A stretch of DNA of 41,026 nt from Nisaea sp. (GTDB lineage Bacteria > Pseudomonadota > Alphaproteobacteria > Thalassobaculales > Thalassobaculaceae), in contig NZ_JAEPQA010000032.1 of assembly GCF_017640745.1 (NCBI RefSeq), positions 1-41,026 of the forward strand, read 5' to 3'. Positions 24,394 to 33,591 of the stretch are shown here, one piece after another. Made by a program: the position numbers and the translations under genes. The notes beneath the pieces were generated by a model that searched no databases, was not told the origin of the DNA, and was given only the letters and a program-made list of their open reading frames with translations. Every line of letters begins with the position of its first letter. Positions within the stretch are counted from its first letter, which is position 1.

Positions 24394-25443
24394 ATGAGGG
24401 TAGATCTCACGAAATTGCTTGCCGTCGGAGTCCTCGCGCTCGGCGGACTGGCCGGAGTGCCGCAAGCCGCGACGGCTGCGGATACAATCGTCGGCGTCAG
24501 CTGGTCGAACTTCCAGGAAGAGCGCTGGAAGACGGACGAAGCCGCGATCAAGGCTGCACTGGAAAAGGCAGGCGTCGAATATATCAGCGCCGATGCACAG
24601 AGCTCGACGGCGAAGCAGCTGTCCGACGTGGAGAGCCTGATCGCCCGCGGCGCAAAGGCCCTCATCATCCTGGCCCAGGACGCCTCAGCCATCACGCCGG
24701 CCGTGAACAAGGCCGCAGCCGAAGGCATTCCCGTTGTCGGCTACGACCGGCTCATCGAGCACCCGGACGCCTTCTATATCACCTTCGACAATGTCGAGGT
24801 CGGCCGCATGCAGGCGCGTGCGGTCTATGCCGCTCAGCCGAAAGGCAATTACGTCTTCATCAAGGGCAGCCCGCAGGACCCGAACGCGGATTTCCTGCAT
24901 GACGGCCAGCTCGAGGTCCTGAAGGCGGCGATCGACAAGGGCGACATCAAGGTCGTCGGCGAGCAGTACACCGATGGCTGGCTGCCCGCGAACGCGCAGC
25001 GCAACATGGAGCAGATCCTGACCGCGAACGACAACAAGGTCGACGCGGTCGTCGCCTCCAACGACGGCACCGCCGGCGGCGTGGTCGCGGCCCTGACCGC
25101 GCAGGGCATGGAAGGTCTCCCGGTTTCCGGCCAGGACGGCGACCATGCAGCGCTCAATCGGGTCGCGCTCGGCACACAGACGGTCTCGGTCTGGAAGGAT
25201 GCCCGCGATCTCGGCAAACGCGCGGCGGAGATCGCCGTCGAACTGGCGAAAGGCACCGACAACGAGAAAGTCTCCGGTGCCCAGCAGTGGAAAAGCCCGA
25301 GCGGGCAGATGCTGAGCTCGGTCTTCCTCGCGCCTGTGCCGATCACGCGAGACAAGCTCGGTGTCGTGATCGACGCCGGATGGGTCTCCAAGGACGTGGT
25401 CTGCAAAGGCGTGAAAAGCGGCACGGTCGCAGCCTGCGACTGA
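24394..25443 (+). CDS. Sugar ABC transporter substrate-binding protein (XylF-like)
   Basis: Periplasmic pentose/hexose-binding protein of 349 residues. The start is the ATG of [13 protein letters not shown], five bases after GGGAGG. The signal peptide ends around QAATAA (about 30). The mature protein has the periplasmic-binding-protein-like I fold with XylF-type blocks: [59 protein letters not shown], and [23 protein letters not shown] followed by VSGQDGD. These segments carry the sugar-contacting Arg, Asp and Asn residues in XylF. Xylose or a related aldose is likely. A hairpin with a T-run follows its stop and separates it from the permease gene. Confidence 0.92.
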   Translation: MRVDLTKLLAVGVLALGGLAGVPQAATAADTIVGVSWSNFQEERWKTDEAAIKAALEKAGVEYISADAQSSTAKQLSDVESLIARGAKALIILAQDASAITPAVNKAAAEGIPVVGYDRLIEHPDAFYITFDNVEVGRMQARAVYAAQPKGNYVFIKGSPQDPNADFLHDGQLEVLKAAIDKGDIKVVGEQYTDGWLPANAQRNMEQILTANDNKVDAVVASNDGTAGGVVAALTAQGMEGLPVSGQDGDHAALNRVALGTQTVSVWKDARDLGKRAAEIAVELAKGTDNEKVSGAQQWKSPSGQMLSSVFLAPVPITRDKLGVVIDAGWVSKDVVCKGVKSGTVAACD

Positions 25444-25463
25444 CGCCGAAGCTCCGTCCCACT

Positions 25464-25497
25464 GACCGGCACCTTTCGGTGCCGGTCTTTTCTTCTT
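25464..25497 (+). terminator. Terminator-like hairpin inside the sugar-importer operon
   Basis: GACCGGCACC (25464-25473) pairs perfectly with GGTGCCGGTC (25478-25487), with a TTTC loop, then TTTTCTTCTT. It starts 20 bases after the binding-protein stop and ends 19 bases before the permease ATG. Partial read-through would give excess binding protein. Confidence 0.85.
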
Positions 25498-25516
25498 CGC
25501 CAAGTGGATCACCCGC

Positions 25517-26839
25517 ATGAGCGACCAGGCGCCACCCTCCCCCGCGACAGACGGCAATATCGCCAAAGTCTCGCAATCCGGACTTGCCGGCCTCGTCCGA
25601 ACGATGGAACTCGACCTGCGTCTGCTCGGCATGGTCGGCGCGCTGCTCTTGATCTGGGTATTGCTGGATCTGATGACCGAGGGGCGATTCATCACCCCGC
25701 GCAATCTCTTCAATCTCTCGGTCCAGACGGCCTCGGTCGCCGTCATGGCGACCGGCATGGTCTTCGTCATCGTTACCCGCCATATCGACCTTTCGGTCGG
25801 CTCGGTGCTCGGCGTGATCGCCATGGTGATGGGTGTGGTGCAGACGGAGATCCTGCCCGAATATCTCGGTTTCAACCATCCGGCCAACTGGGTGCTGACC
25901 ATCGCTGTCGGCCTGCTCCTCGGGCTGCTTATCGGTAGCCTGCAGGGCTGGGTCATCGGTTATCTCGGCGTGCCCGCCTTCATCGTCACATTGGGTGGCC
26001 TCTTGGTCTGGCGCGGGGCCGCCTGGTGGGTCACGACCGGGCGCACCGTCGCGCCGCTCGACGAAACCTTCGTGATCTTCGGCGGCGGCATCGCCGGCAC
26101 ACTCGGCGAGGTCGGCTCCTGGATCTTCGGGATTCTCATGGCGGCCTTCGTGCTCTACGGCATCCTGAACGGACGCCGGCGGCGTAAGCTCTTCGACTTC
26201 CCGCTGAAGCCGCTCTGGGCCGACTGGCTGAATATCGGCGTGCTGACCGTCGCCATCGCCTCCTTCGTCGCAGCGATGAACGCCTACCCCGTTCCGGCCC
26301 GTGCCGCAAAACGGCTGGCGGAGGCCCGGGGCATGGAGATTCCGGAAGGCGGCCTCGCGCTTGCGCACGGGATCGCCATCCCGGTCGTCATCGTCGCCGT
26401 CGTCGCCATCGTCATGACCATCGTCGCCCGGCGCACGAAATTCGGACGCTATGTCTTCGCCATGGGCGGCAACCTGCAGGCGGCCGAGCTCTCCGGCATC
26501 GATGTCCGGCGCATGACGCTCTACATCTTCATGCTGATGGGTGGCCTCTGCGCGCTCTCCGCCGTGATCGCCTCGGCTCGCCTGCAATCGGCCGCCAACG
26601 ATCTCGGTACCCTCGACGAGCTCCGGGTCATCGCCGCCGCAGTCATCGGGGGCACCTCACTCGCCGGCGGGATCGGAACCATCTACGGCGCCATCCTCGG
26701 CGCACTGGTGATGCAGAGCCTGCAGAGCGGCATGGCGCTGATCGGCGTGAATACCTCGCTGCAATCCATCGTCATCGGCCTCGTCCTGGTCCTCGCCGTC
26801 TGGGTCGATCAGGTCTATCGCCGCCGGATCGGGGAATAA
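25517..26839 (+). CDS. Sugar ABC transporter permease (XylH-like)
   Basis: Inner-membrane permease of 440 residues in the branched-chain/ribose-xylose permease group. Family blocks are [37 protein letters not shown] (about 74-110), [18 protein letters not shown] (about 151-168), and near the end [28 protein letters not shown]. It is longer than a typical XylH (about 390): the middle (about residues 215-300) carries a charged stretch [14 protein letters not shown] and a hydrophilic loop [20 protein letters not shown] between spans, a feature seen in some XylH forms. It would form a homodimer with the single-domain ATPase next to it. Confidence 0.92.
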   Translation: MSDQAPPSPATDGNIAKVSQSGLAGLVRTMELDLRLLGMVGALLLIWVLLDLMTEGRFITPRNLFNLSVQTASVAVMATGMVFVIVTRHIDLSVGSVLGVIAMVMGVVQTEILPEYLGFNHPANWVLTIAVGLLLGLLIGSLQGWVIGYLGVPAFIVTLGGLLVWRGAAWWVTTGRTVAPLDETFVIFGGGIAGTLGEVGSWIFGILMAAFVLYGILNGRRRRKLFDFPLKPLWADWLNIGVLTVAIASFVAAMNAYPVPARAAKRLAEARGMEIPEGGLALAHGIAIPVVIVAVVAIVMTIVARRTKFGRYVFAMGGNLQAAELSGIDVRRMTLYIFMLMGGLCALSAVIASARLQSAANDLGTLDELRVIAAAVIGGTSLAGGIGTIYGAILGALVMQSLQSGMALIGVNTSLQSIVIGLVLVLAVWVDQVYRRRIGE

Positions 26840-26844
26840 GCATC

Positions 26845-27624
26845 ATGATGACGACAGAGACACGCACCCCGCTCGTCGAGATGCGCGATATCCACGTTTC
26901 CTTCGGCGGCATCAAGGCCGTCGACGGCGTGACCTGCGATCTCTATCCAGGCGAGGTGGTCGGACTGCTCGGCCATAACGGCGCGGGAAAGTCGACTCTC
27001 ATCAAGGTGCTCTCCGGGGCAAATCCGAAAGACAGCGGAGATATCCTGATCGACGGAGAGAACGCGACGATCAGGAATGCGCGCGACGCCCGCCGGTACA
27101 ATATCGAGACGATCTACCAGACCCTCGCCCTCGCAGATAATCTCGACGCGGCCGCCAACCTGTTCCTCGGCCGCGAACTTCTCACCCCTTCGGGCATGCT
27201 CGACGAGGTGCGCATGGAGGCAGAGACGCGCGAGATCATGGGGCGGCTGAACCCGAACTTCCGCAAGTTCGCGGCACCCGTGAAGGCACTCTCAGGCGGC
27301 CAGCGCCAGTCGGTCGCCATCGCCCGCGCGGTCTATTTCGATGCCCGCGTGCTGATCATGGACGAGCCGACGGCGGCGCTCGGCGTGCAGGAGACGCAGA
27401 TGGTCTCCGAACTGATCAAGCAGCTCAAGGCGGAAGGCATCGGGATCTTCCTGATCAGCCACGACATCCATGACGTCTTCGATCTTTCCGACCGGCTGAC
27501 GGTGATGAAGAATGGCCGTCTCGTCGGAACCGTCCGGACGGAAGAGGTTTCGAAGGACGATGTGCTTGGCATGATCATTCTCGGAAAGATGCCCGACCAC
27601 TTGCAGGAGCGCGCCCTTGCCTGA
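26845..27624 (+). CDS. Sugar ABC transporter ATP-binding protein (XylG/FrcA-like, single domain)
   Basis: ATPase of 259 residues. It has Walker [10 protein letters not shown] (about 43-51), the signature [15 protein letters not shown] (about 150), Walker [13 protein letters not shown] and the switch histidine in [12 protein letters not shown]. Sugar importers of this group often have a tandem ATPase of about 500 residues; here there is only one domain, like FrcA and other split forms, so it must act as a homodimer. It starts five bases after the permease stop, with GGGGA nine bases upstream, and its end overlaps the TTG start of the lactonase by eight bases. Confidence 0.92.
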   Translation: MMTTETRTPLVEMRDIHVSFGGIKAVDGVTCDLYPGEVVGLLGHNGAGKSTLIKVLSGANPKDSGDILIDGENATIRNARDARRYNIETIYQTLALADNLDAAANLFLGRELLTPSGMLDEVRMEAETREIMGRLNPNFRKFAAPVKALSGGQRQSVAIARAVYFDARVLIMDEPTAALGVQETQMVSELIKQLKAEGIGIFLISHDIHDVFDLSDRLTVMKNGRLVGTVRTEEVSKDDVLGMIILGKMPDHLQERALA

Positions 27625-28513
27625 CACCGTCCGAGCCCGCCTGCTGCTCGACTGCCGGAACATCCTCGCCGAGGGCATCCAGTGGCATGCGGAGCAGAGG
27701 AAACTCTACTGGACAGACATCCACGGCCGGGCGCTCTGGAGCTGCAACGCCGACGGAGGCGCGGCAGAGAAGATCGCTTTCCCGAAACGCATCGGAAGCT
27801 TCGCTTTCACCGAACGGGATACTATCCTCCTGGCTCATGAGGACGGCCTGGCGCATTTCGACCCGGCGACGGGAAGACTCACAGAGCTCCTGGAAGTCGA
27901 ACCGGAGATTCCGAGCACACGGCTCAACGACGGGCGCTGCGACCGGGAGGGAAGGTTCATTTTCGGCGGTCTCGACGAGGAGAGCTTGCGCCCCCTCTCC
28001 GCAGTTTATTCCTATGGAGCCGGCAAGAACCCAAGACTTTTGATTGGCGATGTCGGCTGCACCAACAGCCTTTGCTTTTCGCCGGGCGGCGAGGACATGT
28101 ATTTCGCGGATTCCGCCAACAGGAAGATCTTTCGCTATGCTTATGAACGGAAGAGCGGAACGCCGTCCGGTCGCACGGTATTTGCCGAACTCAGCGGCAC
28201 CGACGGGGCTCCCGACGGCTCCTGTGTCGATGCCGAAGGTGCGGTCTGGAACGCACAGTTCGAGGGCGGCTGCGTGCAGCGTTTCCTCGCCGACGGCACG
28301 CGCGACATCAGGGTCGAGCTGCCCGTCAGCCAGGTCACCCTGGCCTGTTTTGGCGGCGACAACCTGGATAGGCTCTATATCGCGACCGCACGGGAAGGCT
28401 TCACTGCGGAGCGCGAACGTATGCAACCGACAGCCGGCGGCATTTACGTCGCCGATTTAGACGGTATCAGGGGCCTTCCGGAAGAGCGCTTCCGGGGCAC
28501 CCTGCCGATCTGA
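27617..28513 (+). CDS. SMP-30/gluconolactonase-family sugar lactonase
   Basis: A six-bladed propeller lactonase of 298 residues, cytoplasmic (no signal peptide). The start is TTG 27617 with AGGAG eight bases upstream, inside the end of the ATPase gene. Metal and substrate residues of the family are visible: the glutamate of EGIQWH (about residue 19), RLNDGRCD (about 98-105), the asparagine of CTNSLCFS (about 150) and [10 protein letters not shown] (about 199, ligand Asp). Family members hydrolyse aldono-lactones to aldonic acids. Placed with an aldose importer and a divergent aldose dehydrogenase, it supplies the second step of an oxidative sugar pathway. Which aldonate is made cannot be read from sequence. 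Confidence 0.9.
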   Translation: MPDTVRARLLLDCRNILAEGIQWHAEQRKLYWTDIHGRALWSCNADGGAAEKIAFPKRIGSFAFTERDTILLAHEDGLAHFDPATGRLTELLEVEPEIPSTRLNDGRCDREGRFIFGGLDEESLRPLSAVYSYGAGKNPRLLIGDVGCTNSLCFSPGGEDMYFADSANRKIFRYAYERKSGTPSGRTVFAELSGTDGAPDGSCVDAEGAVWNAQFEGGCVQRFLADGTRDIRVELPVSQVTLACFGGDNLDRLYIATAREGFTAERERMQPTAGGIYVADLDGIRGLPEERFRGTLPI

Positions 28514-28517
28514 CCAG

Positions 28518-29732
28518 ATGGAGCAGCGCAACAGGCGGCTCGGCCGGCACATCCCCGACCCGGTGCGGGCCAAAAACCGCAAGGCAATCGTCGATTGTCT
28601 TCGCCGGCGCGGCGCGGCGGCACGGATCGAACTCTCCGAACAGATCGGCATCAGCCCCGCGACCGTCACCATCATCACCTCCGAACTGCTCGAGGATGGC
28701 GTTATCCGGGAAAAGCAGGCCGAAACGGGCCGCGACGAGTCCGCCCGCGGCCGCCCGCGGACCCGACTTGAGCTGAACCCGGAGGCGGGTTTCGCCGTCG
28801 GCATCAAGATCTCGATGCATCAGGCTTCGGTGTCGCTGACCGATCTCTCCGGAGATATTCTCGGAGCCGAAACAATTCCGGTCCGGGCCAACCGCGACGC
28901 GCCGGAATGGATCGCCGATATCTGCATGAAGCAGGTGCAGAAGATCGTCTCCGTCTCGGGGATCGATCCGGATCTGGTGCTCGGACTCGGCATCGGCGTC
29001 CCCGGCTATGTCGAATACCCCTCCGGCCTTGTCCGCTGGGCGCCGGTCTTCTCGGAGCGCGACGTTCCCTTCCGCGAAATCGTTGAAGAACGGACCGGTT
29101 TCCGGACCTTCATCGACAACGACGCGAACATGACCGCGCTGGCGGAGAAATGGTTCGGGGTCGGCCGCACCTTTCCCACCTTTCTCGTTGTGACCGTCGA
29201 GCACGGCGTTGGCATGGGGCTTGTGATCAACGAGAGACTCTATCGCGGCTCCCGAGGCTTCGGCGCAGAGTTCGGTCATACCAAGATCGTTGTCGGCGGC
29301 GCGCTCTGCCGTTGCGGCCAGCGCGGCTGCATTGAGGCCTATGCCTCCGACTATGCGATCGCGCGCGAGGCCAACATTCTCGGCCCCTCGGTCGCGACGG
29401 ACGATCCGATCGCTCTCGAAGCACGGATGCGGGACCTCATCGCACAGGCGGATTCAGGGGACCCGGCGGTCGTCTCTGTCTTCGAACGCGCGGGCAGCAT
29501 GCTCGGTACCGGAATCGCCAATCTGGTCGACATTCTCGATCCGCCCGTCGTGGTTCTCTCAGGTGCCCGCGCCCATTCCGCGAAGGCTTTCTACGGTGCG
29601 CTGCGCCAAGCGATGGAAGCGAACACCCTTCCCGGCACGGACACCTCGGTCGATCTGCGGATCGATCTTGGCGGAGACCAGGTCTGGGCCCGCGGCGCGG
29701 CGGCGCTCGTGCTGGAGGAAACCCTGATCTGA
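28518..29732 (+). CDS. ROK-family transcriptional regulator (XylR/NagC-like)
   Basis: A 404-residue repressor-type ROK protein. The N-terminal winged helix covers about 15-75 (ELSEQIGISPATVTIITSELLEDGVI). The sugar-kinase-like ROK domain follows, with IDNDANMTALAE (about 199-210) and the zinc site of H254 (GHTKI) plus C264, C266 and C271 in CRCGQRGCIE. Regulators of this type lose DNA binding when the sugar or its phosphate binds. It is the last gene of the importer operon, four bases after the lactonase stop. The inverted repeat at 24330-24350 is the natural candidate operator. The GVGMGL segment departs from the G-x-G-x-G pattern of kinases, fitting a regulator without activity. Confidence 0.92.
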   Translation: MEQRNRRLGRHIPDPVRAKNRKAIVDCLRRRGAAARIELSEQIGISPATVTIITSELLEDGVIREKQAETGRDESARGRPRTRLELNPEAGFAVGIKISMHQASVSLTDLSGDILGAETIPVRANRDAPEWIADICMKQVQKIVSVSGIDPDLVLGLGIGVPGYVEYPSGLVRWAPVFSERDVPFREIVEERTGFRTFIDNDANMTALAEKWFGVGRTFPTFLVVTVEHGVGMGLVINERLYRGSRGFGAEFGHTKIVVGGALCRCGQRGCIEAYASDYAIAREANILGPSVATDDPIALEARMRDLIAQADSGDPAVVSVFERAGSMLGTGIANLVDILDPPVVVLSGARAHSAKAFYGALRQAMEANTLPGTDTSVDLRIDLGGDQVWARGAAALVLEETLI

Positions 29733-29733
29733 C

Positions 29734-30609
29734 TCAGGCCGGAGAAACCGCGACCCGCGCGGGGTCGAGCGCATAGACCAGCTGACGCAGGTCGTCGAGC
29801 AATGCCTGCCGGTCCGTCCCTCCACCAAGTTCCTCCGCTCCGATCGGGGCACCGATATGCGCCCGTACCTCGTCGCCGATCCGGCGCACCACCTCACTCA
29901 TCAGCAAAGCCTCGCGCAGCGCTTCGCTGAAACGGCTGACAAAGTGGAACAGAAAGCGGTTCTGTCCCTCGAAGAAGATCGGCACGACCGTCGCCCCGGA
30001 ATGGGCGATCAGCTTGCCGGCGAAGAGCTTCCACGGCGCATCGGTCGCCCGTCCGAAAACATTCTCAGCGGTCGAAACCCGCCCGGCCGGAAAGATCACC
30101 AGCGCCCCGCCATCCTTCAGATGGGCAAGCGCATTTCGCTTCGATTCGACATTGCTCCTGACCGCGCTGGAAGCGCCGTCGAACTCAATCGGGATCAGGA
30201 ACGGCCGGAGCGGTTCGGCGCGCCCGAGAGCCGCGTGGGCCATCAGCTTGAAGTCCGGACGGACCTGCGAGGTAATATGGCCGACCGCGATGCCATCCAG
30301 GACACCGAACGGATGGTTGGCGACGATGATCAGGGGCCCCTCGGCCGGAATCGCCTTCAGGCGGGATTCCTCGAAGCGGACCGAGAGCCTCAGATACTCG
30401 ACGGCAGACTGCCAGAAATCGCCGCTGCCGAGATACGTGCTGCAGTAATCGTCGTACATTCGCTGCAGCCGCGGTTGACCGGTCAGCAGTTCGATACACC
30501 GGATCAGAATCTGGCGTCCGAATGCATCGTCCGGATTGCAGTACGAAACGATCGGCCTTCTCGATTCGAACTCCCGCCGGAGCCGGTTCCATCCGAGATT
30601 CACGTTCAT
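29734..30609 (-). CDS. PlsC-like phospholipid/glycerol acyltransferase
   Basis: A 291-residue protein of the lysophospholipid acyltransferase group. The start is the ATG of MNVNLGWNRLRREF, with GGGGA just upstream; an open frame continuing to 31524 overlaps the opposite-strand regulator and is a shadow. The acyltransferase motif I is NHPFGVLDG (H99 and D105, spaced H-x5-D as in the hemolysin/ornithine-lipid branch rather than H-x4-D). Motif III is FPAGRVST (about 173-180) and motif IV PIFFEG. Such enzymes move acyl chains from acyl-ACP or acyl-CoA to lysolipids at the inner membrane. No partner gene for ornithine-lipid synthesis is adjacent. It converges on the ROK gene with one base between the stops. 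Confidence 0.85.
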   Translation of the reverse strand: MNVNLGWNRLRREFESRRPIVSYCNPDDAFGRQILIRCIELLTGQPRLQRMYDDYCSTYLGSGDFWQSAVEYLRLSVRFEESRLKAIPAEGPLIIVANHPFGVLDGIAVGHITSQVRPDFKLMAHAALGRAEPLRPFLIPIEFDGASSAVRSNVESKRNALAHLKDGGALVIFPAGRVSTAENVFGRATDAPWKLFAGKLIAHSGATVVPIFFEGQNRFLFHFVSRFSEALREALLMSEVVRRIGDEVRAHIGAPIGAEELGGGTDRQALLDDLRQLVYALDPARVAVSPA

Positions 30610-30846
30610 TTCCCCACTGCTCTCCGCGCGCCAAATGACGAACGCTAGCGACGGCGCGTGACAGCGTGATGACCGAATGATTGCAGAAAGCCGACAGCAT
30701 GCCCCCGGCCAATCGCCTTGAAAGCGGGTTGATCCGGCGCTCCGTTTCGTAAGACCATTGGCACTGTCATTCAGCGGCGGCGACGGACTCCTGTCGCGCG
30801 CCAAACCAGCAAAGAGAGGCGCTTGCCGAAAGGCAGAGACTTTAGA

Positions 30847-32910
30847 ATGGTGGACGCTCAGCTCGACGGAAACCGGAATACTCTGACCGTTTCGCCGCCG
30901 GCGCGCAGCTCGAAGCAACACGACATCCTGAAGGTCAGCCTCCTCGGCGGTTTCGCGATCGAGGCCCCCGGCTGCGAGGCAAACCTGCCCAGCCGGAAGG
31001 CACAGGCCATTCTCGCGTATCTCATGCTGGTTCCAGCTCACAGCGAGACCCGGGAGAGGATCGCCGGCCTGCTCTGGAGCAGCGCGCCGGAGGAACAGGC
31101 CCGGGCATCGCTCAGGCAGGCGCTGAGACGCCTCAATCAGTACTTCGAAAAGGTCGGACACAGCGCGATAGAGGTGACGCGGAACGAGATCCGCTTGCGC
31201 ACCGACGCATTTATCACCGATCTCTGGACCATCCTCGACCAGGATGCGAAGGCGCCGGTCCACCCGATCCTTCTGCAGCGCAGCGATATCTCCTCCTCGC
31301 TTCTGCTCGGTTTCGAGGATCTCGATCCCGCGTTCGGGTCCTGGATCACAGTGCAGAGGCAAATCCTGCACGACCGTCTGGTCCTCAGCCTCGAGGCCCG
31401 CATCAGCGATCACACTCGGCCCGACGAACCGCATGCGGAACGGATTTCGAAAAATGCGGCCCTCGCGCTCTCGAACCTGGACCCGACGCACGAGGGCGCC
31501 TGCCGCGAACTCATGCTGCAGCATGTCCGCACCGGAGACATTGCATCCGCCCTGAAACGCTACAATAGGCTCTGGTCCCTGCTCGAAGCGGATTACGACA
31601 TGGAGCCGTCAGATGAGACCAAGGCTCTCGTCGCGCTGATAAAATCCGGCACGTCACCGGAAGCGCCAACACAGAACGGCACGGATGCCATGACGAGGGC
31701 CATGCGGAACGCGGTCGGCGCACCGCGTCTTGTCGTCGGCACGTTCTCCGACGCCGGTCTTCCCGAACCTCTCAGGTTCATGGCCCGCGCCTTTCGTCAT
31801 CAGTTCATGTCCAGCCTGCTGAAATTCAGGGAATGGCTGGTGATCGACGGAGAGCGCGCCGAAACCGTCAAGAGTCTCGGTGCTCTGGATCCGAGCTACC
31901 GCGTCGAAGCGGACGCCTTTGTGAAGGAAGCGGTCCTGCATGTCCTGGTCTCGGTGCGCGAAACCGCCTCCGATACGATTCTCTGGAGCGAGGAAAGCCC
32001 CGCCAGTCTGGAAACCTGGCCGCGTTCGCTGAAGCAACTCGTGCAAAAACTGGCTGTTGCCGTGAACGTGCACCTGTCGCTCGGCCGATCAGGACTTTCC
32101 GCAACCGATGCTCCGGTCTCGCCGTCGATTCATGACCGCTGGCTCTTGGGACGGGGCCTCATGCGCCGCTGGACGCCGGCTTCCTGGTCCCAGGCGACCG
32201 ATACCTTCAATGCGATTATTGCCGACGCTCCGGACTTCGCGCCGGGTCTGTCCAGCCGCTCCCTGTCTTCAAGCATGAAGGGACTCGTCTGCCCGGGCTA
32301 TCGGACGGATGCGGCGACGGAGCAAGAAGCGCTGGAATTTGCGCAACGGTCGATAGAGGCAGGGCCGCGCGATACCAAGAGCTACCATGCCTCCGGATGG
32401 GCAAATCTCCAGGTCGGCGCTTTCGAACGCGCGATCCTCTGTTTCGGGATCGCGGAGAGCCTCAACCAGAACGACGTCGGCACCGCAATTTCTTCGGCTC
32501 TCGGGCTCGCCTTCTGCGGGGAGACGGCAGAGGCCCTGCGCCGCATCGAGGCTCCGCGGGAAACGGATTCCTCATACCGGCCGCTGAACTGGTGCTTCGA
32601 AACCGCTTGCCGCTATCTCTGCCGCGACTATCCGGGAACCATCTGGGCGGCCGCGAAGGCCGGGGAAAACACCGTTCTCTACCCGCCGGCCTGGGCGGCG
32701 GCCGCATTCGCCCACCTCGGCAACGGCAAGGCTGCCGAACGGGAAGCGGAACGCTTCCTCGCAACCGCTCGGGAGAACTGGATCGGCGCGATGCCCCCGC
32801 TGCCCGGCGACATCGCGCTCTGGTTCCTCTCGGCGTTCCGGTTCCGCAACCCGGAGGATTATTTTCATCTGAAGCACGGACTTGAGCGCGCCGGCCTCGC
32901 GGCGCGATAG
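30847..32910 (+). CDS. SARP/BTAD-type transcriptional activator with TPR-like C-terminus
   Basis: A large cytoplasmic regulator of 687 residues from ATG 30847 (a TTG at 30823 is possible). Residues 28-125 resemble the OmpR-like DNA-binding part of SARP regulators (LKVSLLGGFAIEAPGCEANLPSRKAQAILAYLML, then GLLWSSAPEEQARASLRQALRRLNQYF). Residues about 140-255 form the bacterial transcriptional activation domain with its closing block SALKRYNRLWSLLEADYDMEPSDET. The remainder has a middle alpha/beta-like section (RLVVGTFSDAGLPEPLRFMARAF) as in CadC/adenylate-cyclase-linked regulators, then helical TPR-like repeats (SYHASGWANLQVGAFERAILCFGIAESLNQND). Its targets are unknown; the divergent acyltransferase gene is the nearest candidate. 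Confidence 0.85.
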   Translation: MVDAQLDGNRNTLTVSPPARSSKQHDILKVSLLGGFAIEAPGCEANLPSRKAQAILAYLMLVPAHSETRERIAGLLWSSAPEEQARASLRQALRRLNQYFEKVGHSAIEVTRNEIRLRTDAFITDLWTILDQDAKAPVHPILLQRSDISSSLLLGFEDLDPAFGSWITVQRQILHDRLVLSLEARISDHTRPDEPHAERISKNAALALSNLDPTHEGACRELMLQHVRTGDIASALKRYNRLWSLLEADYDMEPSDETKALVALIKSGTSPEAPTQNGTDAMTRAMRNAVGAPRLVVGTFSDAGLPEPLRFMARAFRHQFMSSLLKFREWLVIDGERAETVKSLGALDPSYRVEADAFVKEAVLHVLVSVRETASDTILWSEESPASLETWPRSLKQLVQKLAVAVNVHLSLGRSGLSATDAPVSPSIHDRWLLGRGLMRRWTPASWSQATDTFNAIIADAPDFAPGLSSRSLSSSMKGLVCPGYRTDAATEQEALEFAQRSIEAGPRDTKSYHASGWANLQVGAFERAILCFGIAESLNQNDVGTAISSALGLAFCGETAEALRRIEAPRETDSSYRPLNWCFETACRYLCRDYPGTIWAAAKAGENTVLYPPAWAAAAFAHLGNGKAAEREAERFLATARENWIGAMPPLPGDIALWFLSAFRFRNPEDYFHLKHGLERAGLAAR

Positions 32911-32924
32911 ACTCCGGACCGCGC

Positions 32925-33590
32925 TCAGTGCCCCACCCGGTGCTCCAACCGGCTGAGCAGCCGGACGACCGGCCAGAGCATGATCAGATACGCCGCGGCG
33001 GCCATGACGATCGGCGAGGCATTGTAAGTCACCGACCGGGCCATGTCGGCGGAATAGAGCAGCTCCTGAAACGAGACCACGCTGGCGATCGAGGTCAGTT
33101 TCACGATCTCGATGATGTTGCTGAGCAGATCCGGCAGCACGTTCCGGGTTGCCTGCGGCAGGATCACGTAGCGCATGGTCTGTATTCCGGAGAGACCGGT
33201 CGAGCGCGCGGCCTCGAACTGCCCCGCGCCGATACTGTCGATCCCGGCCCGGTAAATTTCCGCGAAATAGGCCGAATTGTTCAGCAGAAAGGCGACGCAG
33301 ACCGCTGTGAAGGGCGAGATCTCGACGCCGGCGAAGGGCAGCCCCGCATAGACGAAGATGAGCAGGACCAGCGGCGGCACCGCGCGAAACAAGTCGATCA
33401 GCGCGATCACGGCATAGCGCAGCATCCGGTATTTCGTGCGCGTCGCGAGCGCGACCAGCAGGCCGCCCAGCAGTCCGAGCGGAATGACCGCGAGACACAG
33501 CAACAGAGTCATCCCGGCGCCCCGCAGCATCAGCGGGAAGACTTCCTTCATGATGTCGATGTTGAAGAAATTGTAGATCAGCTCATCCAT
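32925..33590 (-). CDS. Polar amino-acid ABC transporter permease (HisM/GlnP-like)
   Basis: A 221-residue inner-membrane permease, normal for the His/Glu/Arg type. It has the N-terminal span GAGMTLLLCLAVIPLGLLGGLLVAL, the family block YVDLFRAVPPLVLLIF-like sequence (here LIDLFRAVPPLVLLIFVYAGLPF), FLLNNSAYFAEIYRAGIDSI, and the EAA loop [24 protein letters not shown]. It is the last gene of a four-gene minus-strand importer operon, one base after the other permease. The two permeases form a heterodimer. The substrate is inferred to be a polar amino acid or a close relative. Confidence 0.92.
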   Translation of the reverse strand: MDELIYNFFNIDIMKEVFPLMLRGAGMTLLLCLAVIPLGLLGGLLVALATRTKYRMLRYAVIALIDLFRAVPPLVLLIFVYAGLPFAGVEISPFTAVCVAFLLNNSAYFAEIYRAGIDSIGAGQFEAARSTGLSGIQTMRYVILPQATRNVLPDLLSNIIEIVKLTSIASVVSFQELLYSADMARSVTYNASPIVMAAAAYLIMLWPVVRLLSRLEHRVGH

Positions 33591-33591
33591 C

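Noticed and set aside
25343-26587. A minus-strand frame opposite the XylH-like permease
   Set aside because: The antisense translation is His/Asp/Glu-rich shadow sequence; the plus strand has clear permease spans and motifs.
30610-31524. N-terminal extension of the acyltransferase by 305 codons
   Set aside because: It would run antisense through the well-supported SARP-type regulator. The ATG at 30609 has a ribosome site and gives a family-length protein.
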